This document shows, in pieces, positions 1 to 9,411 of a DNA stretch of 64,000 nucleotides. The notes beneath the pieces were generated by a model. That model ran no database searches. It was not told the DNA's origin and saw only the letters and a program-made list of their open reading frames with translations. Origin of the DNA: Methanococcoides burtonii DSM 6242 (lineage in GTDB: Archaea; Halobacteriota; Methanosarcinia; Methanosarcinales; Methanosarcinaceae); contig NC_007955.1 of assembly GCF_000013725.1 (NCBI RefSeq), forward strand, positions 2,077,579-2,141,578. The letters run 5' to 3'. The position numbers and the translations under genes are program-made. Every line of letters starts with the position of its first letter. Position 1 is the first letter of the stretch.

Positions 1-1
1 A

Positions 2-1369
2 GATTTTAGTTCCACTTTAAAATATGAACTTCCTTCTCATAACAGCCAGTCTTATTTGAAAGCTGATGAGATTACAATAATTGACTGGCATCCGGTAAAC
101 GATTCGGGTATCATTATCTCAAACATCGGGTTTTACAGCTCAGCCGGAACTGTCCTTACTTTGACCCCTTCGAGAACTTACTTAAAATCCAGTGGTTACT
201 ATCAATTAGTAACAAATGATCCTGTTATGTCATCCTTCTGGACTTTCAATGAAAACTCCGGAACCACTGTCCATGATTCTATTTCCAATCTGAACGGCGA
301 TGTTGAAGGTGCTGCATGGACCACTGGTTCTAATGGAAGTGGGCTAGACTTTGATGGGACAAATGATCATGTGTTTGTCCCGAATTCATCAGATTTTAAG
401 TTCACTGATTCCATTACCATGATGGCATGGGTCAATTCGGACGTATCAAATACTGCAAAGATAGTTCAGAAAGGTGACTGGGGGGGATATGGACTGGGCC
501 TCGATATCTGGAATGGATGGGGTGCTTCTGTATATTTCGATGGATCCGGCTCCCAATCCCTCCGGTGGGGTAGTGGTGTTCCTGAGAATGGTCGCTGGTA
601 TCATGTAGCTTTTACTTATGATGGATCCGCTATGAGACTCTATGTTGATGGCAGGGAGGTTAATAATGCAACAGTTTCAGGAGATCTTAAAGTCAACTCA
701 AAGGATATCTACATTGGATCAGATGGAGTTACTCAAAAGTTCTTTGATGGTAAGATCGATGAGGTAGGGGTGCATCAAAATGCATTGACAGGAAATGAGA
801 TATATGAGATATACAATTCCTCCCGGCCAGTCACTACTAATGGCACAAAATACGTTTTATATAAAGTAAATTCATCTTATAATGATGCTGAAGAGCGAAT
901 TTCAAATGGAGCAATGGTCAGGACCAGTACAGATCTTGAATTGGTTCGTGAATCCACTGATCAGGAGGTCGGTGTCAGGTTTACAGGTGTGGCCATTCCA
1001 CAAGGCAGCACCATCGAATCTGCAACTCTTGTGTTCGTTATTGATGAATATGAGTCAATGACTACGAATTTGAATATCTATGCTCACGATGCTGATGAAT
1101 CTCCGAAGTTTGGTAGCAGACGTCATGATATCACACGTAGGGGAAAAACAACTCAATATGTTCAGTGGAACAGTATTCCTGCTCCTGCAGTCGGGGGGAT
1201 TCTGGTCTCGCCGGATATATCTGATGTGGTTCAGGAAGTTATCGGCAGGCCTGGATGGTCTTCCGGCAATTCTCTTTCCATTATCATTAATGGTAATGGT
1301 AGAAGAACAGTTGAGTCCTATAATGGTGTTCCTTCCAGTGCACCATTACTGAACATAACATATAGTTGA
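2..1369 (+). CDS. LamG-domain surface protein, 5' end outside window
   Basis: The frame is open to the left edge, so the N-terminus and any signal peptide are missing. Counting from the TTG at 56, residues about 60-255 form a LamG/concanavalin A-like domain (FDGTNDHVFVP, MMAWVNSD, WYHVAFTYDGSAMRLYVDG, IDEVGV). From about residue 265 a second beta-rich region (TIESATLVFVIDEY, ISDVVQEVIGRPGW, LNITYS) resembles the DNRLRE/CBM96-type domains found beside LamG in methanogen surface proteins. No C-terminal membrane anchor is seen. A carbohydrate- or protein-binding role outside the cell is inferred from the domains; no ligand can be named. Confidence 0.8.
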   Translation, partial: DFSSTLKYELPSHNSQSYLKADEITIIDWHPVNDSGIIISNIGFYSSAGTVLTLTPSRTYLKSSGYYQLVTNDPVMSSFWTFNENSGTTVHDSISNLNGDVEGAAWTTGSNGSGLDFDGTNDHVFVPNSSDFKFTDSITMMAWVNSDVSNTAKIVQKGDWGGYGLGLDIWNGWGASVYFDGSGSQSLRWGSGVPENGRWYHVAFTYDGSAMRLYVDGREVNNATVSGDLKVNSKDIYIGSDGVTQKFFDGKIDEVGVHQNALTGNEIYEIYNSSRPVTTNGTKYVLYKVNSSYNDAEERISNGAMVRTSTDLELVRESTDQEVGVRFTGVAIPQGSTIESATLVFVIDEYESMTTNLNIYAHDADESPKFGSRRHDITRRGKTTQYVQWNSIPAPAVGGILVSPDISDVVQEVIGRPGWSSGNSLSIIINGNGRRTVESYNGVPSSAPLLNITYS

Positions 1370-1429
1370 GGGGGATTTCTACGAGAAATGTTCCATAAAC
1401 GTTAAATCGATTCATGATAAGTTCTTCTC

Positions 1430-1993
1430 ATGACAGATGTGATGCTACTTTGGGACAACCCTTTACTTTTTGAGAAGCTCTTTAAAGAGAATGGTCTTAA
1501 GTGTCAGCGTGTTCTTTCGACTTCTGTCGGAACTCCTTTTCTTCCTCCCTGCAAGTGTGTTGTGATCCCGACAGGATTTGCAAATCCTGCATATACTAAG
1601 ATCTGTCCCGGGATCGAGAACAATGACAAGTCCTTTGAGAAGTTTGTCCTTGCCGGGGGTATTCTTGTGGTGTTCGGTGCACTAATGCCTGAATATGAGC
1701 ACGATTGGTTGCCCATGAAACTTACCTATATAGAAAAGCATGGGGAGGTTGGGCTGGTGCAGGTATGGTCTCACGAGGTGTCCTGTATTGCAGATGTTCG
1801 GGAAAGTGTGGAATGTGATGGTTATTATTCAGAGACCGATGGGACGGTCGTAATTGAGAACAGTGAAGGAAATGCTGTGCTGGTAGTAAAGGAAATAGGG
1901 GATGGGCTGGTGATAGCCACGACCATCCATGAGTTCCCTTCGTCAGCATTCCTCAAATATATCAGTGAAAAAGCAAAACGATCGAAGATATGA
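1430..1993 (+). CDS. conserved hypothetical protein, 187 aa
   Basis: A soluble alpha/beta protein without signal peptide or membrane segment. It starts MTDVMLLWDNP, and a glycine-rich strand-turn (FVLAGGILVVFG, residues about 70-81) looks like the nucleotide- or amidotransferase-like folds of the class I glutaminase superfamily, but no catalytic triad is evident, so no function is given. It converges with the gene at 1994: the two stop codons lie side by side in one TGATCA palindrome. No clear Shine-Dalgarno precedes the ATG at 1430. Confidence 0.7.
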   Translation: MTDVMLLWDNPLLFEKLFKENGLKCQRVLSTSVGTPFLPPCKCVVIPTGFANPAYTKICPGIENNDKSFEKFVLAGGILVVFGALMPEYEHDWLPMKLTYIEKHGEVGLVQVWSHEVSCIADVRESVECDGYYSETDGTVVIENSEGNAVLVVKEIGDGLVIATTIHEFPSSAFLKYISEKAKRSKI

Positions 1994-2272
1994 TCATTTC
2001 TGGCTATTGCGTAGCTGTTCGATATCTTCCTTTGCGTCAGAATATCTGAGAATGTATAGGCCACTACATGGTTTTATGAACTGGAATATCAGGTCGTCTC
2101 CTTTTATTCCGATGGGTATGGAGTCTCCTCCACGGAGCATGATCCCATGTAATTTGTAGCCGCCTTTGACGTGGTAGACCTCATCACATTCTTTCTTGAT
2201 GAAGTCTTCGCATTCCTGGGGTGTGGCTCCTTTGAGGAGGATCTCATAGGGAATATCGTTTATACAGGCCAT
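1994..2272 (-). CDS. conserved hypothetical protein, 92 aa, purM operon
   Basis: A small acidic soluble protein that begins MACINDIPYEILLKG. It starts 3 nt after the purM stop, so it is almost certainly co-transcribed with lysC and purM. No recognised motif, metal site or membrane segment. The even charge pattern and tight linkage argue for a real gene, but the function is unknown; a role linked to purine synthesis would be guesswork from position only. Confidence 0.7.
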   Translation of the reverse strand: MACINDIPYEILLKGATPQECEDFIKKECDEVYHVKGGYKLHGIMLRGGDSIPIGIKGDDLIFQFIKPCSGLYILRYSDAKEDIEQLRNSQK

Positions 2273-2275
2273 ATT

Positions 2276-3277
2276 TTACACTATCTCAAGATCGCGTACA
2301 CGAATGCCGCTTTCAACTATCTTTCCGACTATCTTTCCACCTGTCATCTCTGCAGCCTTTTCAGCATCTGCTTCAGGTAAGATGATGAGGAATCCCATTC
2401 CCATATTGAATGTGCGGTACATCTCAAGATCATCCACATTACCTTCTTCCTGTAGGAACTTAAATATGTTTCCTGGCTCGATCGGGTCAGTGAAGTCAAA
2501 ACCAAGGCCTGTAACCCTTTTAAGTTTCAGCAGTCCGCTCCCTGTGATGTGTGCGAGTCCGTGAACATCACATTCCTTTATCACATCAAGGACTTCCATA
2601 TAAATGCGGGTCGGGATAAGAAGTTCGTCTCCTATTGTGGTCTCTGTATTGTAAGAGAAATCTTCATGGTATGAATGTCCTGATTCCTTGATTATATCTC
2701 TCACAAGGGTGTAACCGTTACTGTGAACTCCATTGCTGGGTATTCCCACAAGTACATCTCCAAGCCTAACTTTCTCTCCGGTGATCACTTCTTCTTTCTT
2801 GACCATTCCAAGGCATGTACCTGCAAGATCGAACCCGTTCACGATCTCTGGCAGGGTTGCAGTTTCACCACCTACGATGCTCATTCTTGAGATCTCTGCA
2901 CCTTTGACAAGTCCTTCTCCTATCTGGCTTGCAAAGTCATCAGAGTGTTTCTCAAGAGCAAGATAATCGACAAAACTGATGGGTTCTGCACCGATGGCAA
3001 GAAGGTCGTTGACGTTCATTGCGATACAATCGATGCCTACAGTGTTCCAGCGCTTCATCTCATTTGCTATAAGCACTTTTGAACCGACACCATCGGTTGC
3101 CATTGCAAGTGCATATTCGCCGAAATCGATAAGTCCTGCGTAGTGACCGATGCTTGTAAGAGGGGCACCGATACCTTCGCGTTTGTATGTCATTCCATTT
3201 GTAAGTGCCTTGATGGTCGATTCCTCTTTCTCGATGTCGACACCAGAATCTGCATATGTAAGATGTTTCTCGTTCAT
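2276..3277 (-). CDS. purM: phosphoribosylformylglycinamidine cyclo-ligase (AIR synthetase)
   Basis: Catalyses ATP-dependent closure of FGAM to aminoimidazole ribonucleotide, the fifth step of purine synthesis, in the cytoplasm. At 333 aa it is full length for the PurM family. Family signatures are visible: DGVGSKVLIA (about residues 60-70), the glycine-rich GGETATLPE, and IPSNGVHSNGYTLVR, with the C-terminal HITGSGLLKLKR. Starts 13 nt after the lysC stop with a GAGGG Shine-Dalgarno, and is followed at 3 nt by a 92-aa gene, giving a three-gene operon. The pairing with aspartate kinase is positional, not metabolic. Confidence 0.95.
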   Translation of the reverse strand: MNEKHLTYADSGVDIEKEESTIKALTNGMTYKREGIGAPLTSIGHYAGLIDFGEYALAMATDGVGSKVLIANEMKRWNTVGIDCIAMNVNDLLAIGAEPISFVDYLALEKHSDDFASQIGEGLVKGAEISRMSIVGGETATLPEIVNGFDLAGTCLGMVKKEEVITGEKVRLGDVLVGIPSNGVHSNGYTLVRDIIKESGHSYHEDFSYNTETTIGDELLIPTRIYMEVLDVIKECDVHGLAHITGSGLLKLKRVTGLGFDFTDPIEPGNIFKFLQEEGNVDDLEMYRTFNMGMGFLIILPEADAEKAAEMTGGKIVGKIVESGIRVRDLEIV

Positions 3278-3290
3278 TTAATTCCCTCTT

Positions 3291-4700
3291 TTAGTTGCAT
3301 CCGTTCTTTTTTCCGAGACCGAACTCACGATGCAGGACTTTCACTGCTTCTTCTGCATCTTCTTCCTTTACTACGAATGAAATGTTATGCTGGGACGAAC
3401 CCTGGCTTATCATTATTACATTGATCTTTTCTTTCCCGAGAGCACCAAATATCTTCCCTGCAACACCCGGGCTGCCATCCATTCCAGCACCCACCACAGC
3501 GACCACACAAACATCTTCATCGTATGCGACCTCTCCGACAACACCTTCATTGAATGCATGCTCCAGGGATTTGATGGCCCTTTTAAGATGGGATTGTTCT
3601 ATGACCAGTGACATGTTCGCTTCAGATGAGCTCTGGCTGATCATTATGATATTAACTCCAGCGTTCGCAAGAGTGGTAAATATTTTTGCAGCAGTTCCGA
3701 TGGCACCTACCATACCTGCACCGCAAATGTTGATGGCTGCCACATTTCTTATTAATGTCACTGCTTTTGCTACCTCTTCACTGCAATTCTGGTCTGCAAC
3801 GATGAGGGTTCCGGGGAACTGTGTGTCAAACGTGTTCTTCACACGTACAGGTATTCCATGGATGATGGCAGGTTCTATGGCTCTTGGATGCAACACCTTA
3901 GCACCGAAATATGATAGTTCCATTGCTTCGATGTATGATATCTGTGATATCGTAGATGCTTCTGGTACTATTTTCGGGTCAGTGGTCATGATACCGTGAA
4001 CCTCTTTCCACAACCATATCTCATCTGCCTGGATCGCAGCACCGATCAGGGATGCAGTGAAATCGGAACCTCCGCGTCCGAGAGTGGTTATAATGCCATT
4101 CTTGTCTTCTGCAATGAATCCTGTGACTACCGGAATTGAATTTTCCACAAGAGGTCCAACAACTTCTTTTATCTGCGCATAGCTTTTTTTCAGAGGTCTG
4201 GCGTTTCCGTAGTTCTCTGTAGTGTTGATACCTGCCTCTCCACCCGTAAATGGTTTAGAATCGATTCCCATGGAACGTATCGAACCACTGATTATGGGGA
4301 CTGCAAGTCGTTCTCCATAAGATGAGATATAATCTATGGAACGCGGGGTAAGCTCTCCAAGATAGCAGATACCTATAAGGGCCTTTTCAAGTTCATCGAT
4401 GCGGATGTCGATGGTCTCAATGACCTCATCGGCGATCCTTTCATTATCGATTGCATCACTTATCGCATCATAGTGCTTTTTTGCAAGCTCTGCCATGAAC
4501 TCTTTTACCTGCGAGACCTTGCCTTTTTGTGATGCTTCCGCTGCGTTTGTAAGAATCCCATCAGTAACACCACCAAGGGCTGAAGTAATAGCTACAACCT
4601 GATCGCCTCCTTCTTTATAGCCTATCAGTAGTTGTGCAACATGGCGTATCTTCTTTCCATCTGCAATGGATGTTCCGCCGAATTTCATTACATATCTCAT
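3291..4700 (-). CDS. lysC: aspartate kinase
   Basis: Phosphorylates aspartate, the committed step toward lysine, threonine and methionine. The N-terminal kinase domain opens with MKFGGTSIADG and carries GRGGSDFTASLIGAA around residues 210-225. Two C-terminal ACT domains follow (about 320-390 with AAINICGAGM, and 400-465 with VAVVGAGMDG), each containing a NIIMISQ/NVIMISQ strand, as in monofunctional feedback-regulated aspartate kinases. 469 aa is the normal size. It is the first gene of the lysC-purM-92 aa operon. A TATA-like box lies about 60 bases upstream. Confidence 0.95.
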   Translation of the reverse strand: MRYVMKFGGTSIADGKKIRHVAQLLIGYKEGGDQVVAITSALGGVTDGILTNAAEASQKGKVSQVKEFMAELAKKHYDAISDAIDNERIADEVIETIDIRIDELEKALIGICYLGELTPRSIDYISSYGERLAVPIISGSIRSMGIDSKPFTGGEAGINTTENYGNARPLKKSYAQIKEVVGPLVENSIPVVTGFIAEDKNGIITTLGRGGSDFTASLIGAAIQADEIWLWKEVHGIMTTDPKIVPEASTISQISYIEAMELSYFGAKVLHPRAIEPAIIHGIPVRVKNTFDTQFPGTLIVADQNCSEEVAKAVTLIRNVAAINICGAGMVGAIGTAAKIFTTLANAGVNIIMISQSSSEANMSLVIEQSHLKRAIKSLEHAFNEGVVGEVAYDEDVCVVAVVGAGMDGSPGVAGKIFGALGKEKINVIMISQGSSQHNISFVVKEEDAEEAVKVLHREFGLGKKNGCN

Positions 4701-4756
4701 AGATGATCACATTTGTAAATTGAGCTTGATTTGAATGTGGCTATAAGGACAGCAGT

Positions 4757-4767
4757 GTAATATAAAG
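4757..4767 (-). promoter_or_regulatory. TATA box for the lysC-purM operon
   Basis: Read on the minus strand this is CTTTATATTAC. With the usual 24-26 base spacing to the start site, transcription would begin near 4735, leaving a leader of about 35 bases before the lysC ATG at 4700. Confidence 0.5.
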
Positions 4768-4815
4768 ATTATGAAAGACAAAATGATGGCATTGGGCTAA
4801 GATCAAAAAAGGAGA

Positions 4816-6033
4816 TCAGCTAAATTCCCTTTTTAAGAAGAACACAGTAAGTGCAATTAGTATTGCAACAACGATGTAGCTAAAACCACTTGATCCTTTG
4901 ACATCATCGACAGAATCTGAAACGACGTCTGATACAGCATCAGTTAGATTATCACTACCTGGTATCATTTCATCTATCTTACTCATGTTCTCTACGTCTA
5001 AGCTCGTCTCTTTTATTGTCTCGGTTATAGAGTTGCTTTTCTCTACGGTGAATGAGCTATCCTCTGAAGATACAGAGCCATCTTCAGACACAATGGTTAT
5101 GGTGACCTCATGTTTTCCTGCATCCATTTCTTCTGTGACCGCTGGGTATTTTCCCTCATCCACTTCTTTGCGAGTATCTATCAGCTCATCATCCACATAT
5201 ACTTTTATTTCGGATGCATCATTATCAAGTTCATAGTAGATTATGGCGCGCTCGTTTTCCCTGACTACATTTCCTGCAAGACCTTCTACTGTTATTTCCA
5301 CATTATTTTCGATTATCACATCCTCTCTTTGTGTAACCTCTTTCAGGAAAACGGTAGTTTCAGTGCTATCAAAAAAATCATATATTGTTGCAATCACAAT
5401 TGTTGTTATCTCTCCGTTAACGGCCTTGTAATGGCTGAATATCTCACCTTTTTCCATATCGTTTATCTCTTTGACGAGGTGACCGTTCTTTTCCAGTGTT
5501 ATGGTTATGGTCTCTTCTTCATCGTCATAGTTGGATGCTTTTAGTGAAAATCCTTCTTCCAGATTAAGTTCGTCTCCTATATCTATCGACCTTGAATCAT
5601 CATATATCAAAAGATCATTGAGTTTCTCTTCAGGATTGCGGAATTGCTCTATCCTTATTTTTGCAGAGGCAGGATCCTTGGAAACTACATCTTTTGGCGT
5701 GACCCGGAACACAAGATAATCCTTGTCTTCGTCATCATCATCCTCTGCTTCAACGGTTAATATGTATTCGAAAGGGTCATCTTCTTGTCCGGTCCCATCT
5801 CCATCTTTGACAACCTTTCCATCACGCAATACCTCTACCCAGACATCTCCATCGTTCTCGTTGATATCTACGATATGCAGGGTATATCCCTGATCAAGTG
5901 TAAGCTTGGTACCAATATTTATCACACTTTCAGAGTAGTGTATTATCGGTTCGGTCGGGTCAAGTGCTGTTACAGGGGTAATTGCAAACAGCATAACAAA
6001 AATTCCTATGAGTACAAAACGTATATATTTCAT
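4816..6033 (-). CDS. S-layer-type surface protein with C-terminal membrane anchor
   Basis: 405 aa, exported and anchored. Residues 1-23 form a signal peptide (ending ITPVTALD). Two copies of an S-layer duplication-type domain follow, about residues 36-120 (IGTKLTLDQGYTLHIVDI) and 148-235 (IGDELNLEEGFSLKASNY). Next comes an Ig-like region (about 255-335, YELDNDASEIKVYVDDELID) and a C-terminal membrane segment (FSYIVVAILIALTVFFL) with a short basic tail. The strongly acidic stretch EDDDDEDKD suits a salt-exposed surface. A GGTGA Shine-Dalgarno precedes the start. Related to, but smaller than, the main Methanosarcinales S-layer protein; the precise role is not known. Confidence 0.8.
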   Translation of the reverse strand: MKYIRFVLIGIFVMLFAITPVTALDPTEPIIHYSESVINIGTKLTLDQGYTLHIVDINENDGDVWVEVLRDGKVVKDGDGTGQEDDPFEYILTVEAEDDDDEDKDYLVFRVTPKDVVSKDPASAKIRIEQFRNPEEKLNDLLIYDDSRSIDIGDELNLEEGFSLKASNYDDEEETITITLEKNGHLVKEINDMEKGEIFSHYKAVNGEITTIVIATIYDFFDSTETTVFLKEVTQREDVIIENNVEITVEGLAGNVVRENERAIIYYELDNDASEIKVYVDDELIDTRKEVDEGKYPAVTEEMDAGKHEVTITIVSEDGSVSSEDSSFTVEKSNSITETIKETSLDVENMSKIDEMIPGSDNLTDAVSDVVSDSVDDVKGSSGFSYIVVAILIALTVFFLKREFS

Positions 6034-6149
6034 TAAACTTCACCATTCACGAAGGTACTTAAACATTGTTAAAAAGGGAGCATTGTGTTTATATCTTTAT
6101 CGACACATCCAATTGAGCGTTTGTTTCTTTATGAAAAAGAGGTGTATCA

Positions 6150-7355
6150 TTGAAATATATTATTCTCATTGGTGATGGAATGGCCGATCATCCGCTGGAA
6201 GAGTTGGGTGGCATGACCGCCCTCCAGAAAGCTAACACTCCGAACATGGACCAGATGACAAAGAACGGTCTTGCAGGTCTTGCGATAAATGTTCCTGAGG
6301 GCTATTCTCCGGGAAGCGATGTTGCTAACATGTCTGTTATGGGGTATGACCCTGCTTTGTATTATTCGGGACGTGCCCCCCTTGAAGCTGCAAGCATGGG
6401 TATCCCATTGGAAGTGAACGATGTGGCTTTCAGGTGTAATCTTATCACCATTAGGGATGGCCTTATTACAGACCACAGTGCCGGTCATATTACGAGTGAG
6501 GAAGCAAGGGAACTTATAGAAGCGGTGGATGCTGAGCTTGGAAGTGAGGGCTTGAAATTCTATCCGGGTATCAGCTATCGTCACCTTCTTGTTGCATCCA
6601 ATGGTCTTGGGGCAAATGCAGATTGTACTCCTCCTCATGATGTTATTGATGGGGAGATAAATGACCATATGCCCAGGGGGGATGGCAGTGATGTACTTGG
6701 AAAGCTTATCGAAGGTTCCATCCCGATACTGGAGGGGCATCCAATAAACGAGAAGAGGATCTCAGAGGGCAAGAATCCTGGGAATTCGGTGTGGTTCTGG
6801 GGGCAGGGGTATGCACCGAGCTTCCGTACGTTCGAAGATCTTTATGGACTTACCGGGTCGGTAATCTCAGCAGTGGACCTTATAATGGGACTCGGGATAT
6901 ATGCGGGTCTTGATGTTATCGAAGTTCCCGGAGCTACCGGATATCTTGATACCAACTATGTGGGTAAAGCGGAATTTGCCATGGCATCTCTAAAGGATAA
7001 GGATTTTGTAGTTGTCCATGTTGAAGCTCCGGATGAGGCCGGCCATATGGGTGATATTGAAGCTAAGTTGCAGGCGATCGAAGATTTCGATGAGAAGGTT
7101 GTGGGTACGGTCCTTCGTGCTGCAAGGGAAAGTGATGAAGATTACACTATAGTTGTTCTTCCTGACCATCCGACCCCTATAGCTCTCAGGACACATACTT
7201 CGGAACCAGTTCCTTTCGTGATGTATTCCACACTTGAGGATGAGGTTGATGATGTGGAGACTTTCGATGAGGATGCTATGAAAAAAGGATCTCTTGGAAT
7301 TGTGCGGGGGTGTGACCTCGTTCAACTCATGATGGAACGGGCAAAACAGGCTTAA
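6150..7355 (+). CDS. apgM: 2,3-bisphosphoglycerate-independent phosphoglycerate mutase, archaeal type
   Basis: Interconverts 3- and 2-phosphoglycerate in glycolysis/gluconeogenesis. It belongs to the alkaline-phosphatase superfamily with a two-metal centre. Visible motifs are IGDGMADHP at the N-terminus, the phosphoserine region [26 protein letters not shown], and LPDHPTPI with the metal-binding THTSEPVPF near the C-terminus. 401 aa fits the archaeal ApgM family. The start is a TTG at 6150, supported by GAGGTG 5 bases upstream and by the conserved beginning [17 protein letters not shown]-like element is at 6087-6096. Confidence 0.93.
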
Positions 7356-7463
7356 AGCGGCCTATGTATCTCTTTTCTCATATCATTTTTTTTTAGACCG
7401 TCATCCTTTTATTCCTGCCATCCCAACTGTTTATTGCATAAATATTATGGGAGTGGTATATAT

Positions 7464-7925
7464 ATGAAATTTGGATTAGTACGTAGGGGTTCCTCTGATG
7501 TTTCACGCTGGGATCCGTTTGATGAGATCAGGCAGACTCAGGAACACCTCAATCAGTTATTAAGGGAAGTCTCTCCTTTCGGGGGATTGTTCGAAGGTAA
7601 ATCAAGGGCACCTTTGATGGACATCAAGGAAGAGGATAATAACGTTATCGTTACGACTGATCTTCCTGGAATTGATAAAGAGGATGTTGAGATCAGTGTG
7701 AATAATAATATTCTTGAGATCCATGCAGAGTTCAAGAAGGAAAGTGAGTCTGAAAAGGAAGGTTACGTACAAAAAGAGCGCACCTATAGTAGCTTCTCAA
7801 GATCTGCTGTTCTTCCCTCCGTGGTTTCGGATGAAGGTGTAAAAGCAAAGTTGGAAGCCGGTGTATTGACCATAACGCTTCCAAAGACAAAAGCTGAAGA
7901 AAAAACAAAGATCAAGATCGAGTGA
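7464..7925 (+). CDS. hsp20: small heat shock protein, Hsp20/alpha-crystallin family
   Basis: ATP-independent holdase that binds unfolding proteins. The alpha-crystallin domain spans about residues 48-150 and carries the conserved C-terminal features LEAGVLTITLPK (A-x-x-x-G-V-L type motif) and a KIKIE end. The ATG at 7464 is chosen over the in-frame TTG at 7434 because GGGAGTGG lies just before it. Followed by a T-rich tract likely to end transcription. Confidence 0.92.
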   Translation: MKFGLVRRGSSDVSRWDPFDEIRQTQEHLNQLLREVSPFGGLFEGKSRAPLMDIKEEDNNVIVTTDLPGIDKEDVEISVNNNILEIHAEFKKESESEKEGYVQKERTYSSFSRSAVLPSVVSDEGVKAKLEAGVLTITLPKTKAEEKTKIKIE

Positions 7926-8098
7926 TCGACCTTCTTCTCTTTTTTACCCACCTGATAGTTTGCGGCATCAGTTAGAGTTTATCGTCATATTTTGCTCGGT
8001 CGGGGTAACTCTCATCATCGCCGCAATACTGTTTATGTGGATAGTATTATTTACCATGTTATTATTATTTTCGATACAATCTTGATCGAGGTATCATT

Positions 8099-8860
8099 TT
8101 GAAGATGGAACTTTTTACTGTGGATGATCTGCCACTAATCAAAGAAGGCGACAATATTGCGGCTATGATATGTGAACGAACACAACCTGAGTCGCATGAT
8201 GTGATCGTTATTGCATCGACCATTGTTGCGAAATCAGAGGCTGCAACTATTCTTAAGGATGCGATAATCCCCTCCGAACGTGCTGTTGCAATGGCGAAGA
8301 AGTGTGGTACCGATCCTGCGCTTGTACAGGTGGTACTTGACAACAGTGTCGAACAGATCGTTGAATTCCCGGTTCTGCTTGTTGAGAACCTTAACGGTCA
8401 TGTAAGTATAAACGCTGGTATTGATGATTCCAATGTGGATGATAGGTATTTTCTGCATATGCCGCATGATCCGGATGGGTCCGCGAAGTCCATTGGACTG
8501 CATATCGCTGAGCTATGCGGGAAGGATGTCAGCGTCATCATTACTGATACGAATGGTCGGGCCTTTAAGATCGGGCAGACTGGTGTTGCGGTAGGTGTCT
8601 ATGGTGTCCACCCTATCAAGGACTGGCGGGGCGAGAAAGACCTTTTCGGGAAAGTGCTTGAGATAACCGAGGAAGCGGTGGCTGATGAAATTGCATCGGC
8701 AGCCAACCTGTTGATGGGTGAGGCAGCAGGGTCAACTCCTGTGGTAATTGTACGGGGGCTTAACCTTTACAGTAGTGATGATGTGTCTGTAAAAGAAATG
8801 TATCGCCGGGAAGGCGAGGATATTATTAGAAAAGGATTGAAGTGTCTTCGTCATTCCTGA
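8099..8860 (+). CDS. cofE: coenzyme F420-0:L-glutamate ligase
   Basis: Adds glutamates to F420-0 using GTP, making the F420-2 side chain of the methanogen hydride carrier. At 253 aa it is full length. Family segments include [30 protein letters not shown] and [15 protein letters not shown]. The TTG at 8099 is favoured over the ATG at 8105 because GAGGT lies 6 bases before it. The 3' end overlaps the convergent dCMP deaminase gene by 10 bases. Confidence 0.93.
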   Translation: MKMELFTVDDLPLIKEGDNIAAMICERTQPESHDVIVIASTIVAKSEAATILKDAIIPSERAVAMAKKCGTDPALVQVVLDNSVEQIVEFPVLLVENLNGHVSINAGIDDSNVDDRYFLHMPHDPDGSAKSIGLHIAELCGKDVSVIITDTNGRAFKIGQTGVAVGVYGVHPIKDWRGEKDLFGKVLEITEEAVADEIASAANLLMGEAAGSTPVVIVRGLNLYSSDDVSVKEMYRREGEDIIRKGLKCLRHS

Positions 8861-9306
8861 GGTGGAATGTACACCATTTCAACGCCTGCTGCGTCGAAGA
8901 ATTCCTTGGTGTCGGTGTCAGGGTATGAAGTACTGTATACCACCTTGGTGATGTTGGAATTGATTATCATCTTTGCACAAAGGATGCATGGCTGGTGGGT
9001 ACAGTAAACTGTTGCACCACCTATGCTGACTCCGTGAAGGGCTGCCTGTATGATGGCGTTCTGTTCTGCATGTACTGCCCTGCATTTCTCATGGCGGGTT
9101 CCTGATGCGATATTGTTCTGCTGTCTTATGCAGCCGATCTCAAGACAATGTTCCATATTGCTTGGTGCGCCGTTGTAGCCGGTCGAAAGAATTCTCTTGT
9201 TCCTTACGATGACGGCACCGACCTTGTTCCTAAGGCAGGTGGAACGTTTTGAGACAACTGATGCTATCTCCAGGAAATATTCATCTATGGAAGGTCTTTC
9301 AGTCAT
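8851..9306 (-). CDS. deoxycytidylate (dCMP) deaminase
   Basis: Zinc-dependent cytidine deaminase-fold enzyme converting dCMP to dUMP for thymidylate supply. The zinc site is clear: HAEQNA (His and catalytic Glu, about residues 80-85) and PCILCAK (two Cys, about 106-112), preceded by GYNGAPS as in dCMP deaminases/ComEB. 151 aa is the usual size. Its TATA box ends about 22 bases upstream of the ATG, so the leader is very short or absent. It overlaps cofE tail to tail by 10 bases. Confidence 0.92.
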   Translation of the reverse strand: MTERPSIDEYFLEIASVVSKRSTCLRNKVGAVIVRNKRILSTGYNGAPSNMEHCLEIGCIRQQNNIASGTRHEKCRAVHAEQNAIIQAALHGVSIGGATVYCTHQPCILCAKMIINSNITKVVYSTSYPDTDTKEFFDAAGVEMVYIPPQE

Positions 9307-9327
9307 GTGTTAAATGAAAATAGCAAG

Positions 9328-9340
9328 TAGTATATATAAG
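9328..9340 (-). promoter_or_regulatory. TATA box for dCMP deaminase gene
   Basis: Minus-strand sequence CTTATATATACTA. Its distance from the ATG at 9306 predicts a start site within a few bases of the codon, that is, a near-leaderless mRNA. Confidence 0.55.
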
Positions 9341-9411
9341 TTGTAGTGTATGATTCTGAGAATAGTAACGATTATTATATGTGATATATTTTTGATAATG
9401 GAGCATTAAGA

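Noticed and set aside
3295-3999. Plus-strand 234-aa frame antisense to lysC
   Set aside because: Fully inside lysC, with proline/serine/alanine-rich shadow composition.
8065-8343. Minus-strand frame antisense to cofE
   Set aside because: Shadow frame of a well-recognised gene; serine/isoleucine-rich translation without family features.
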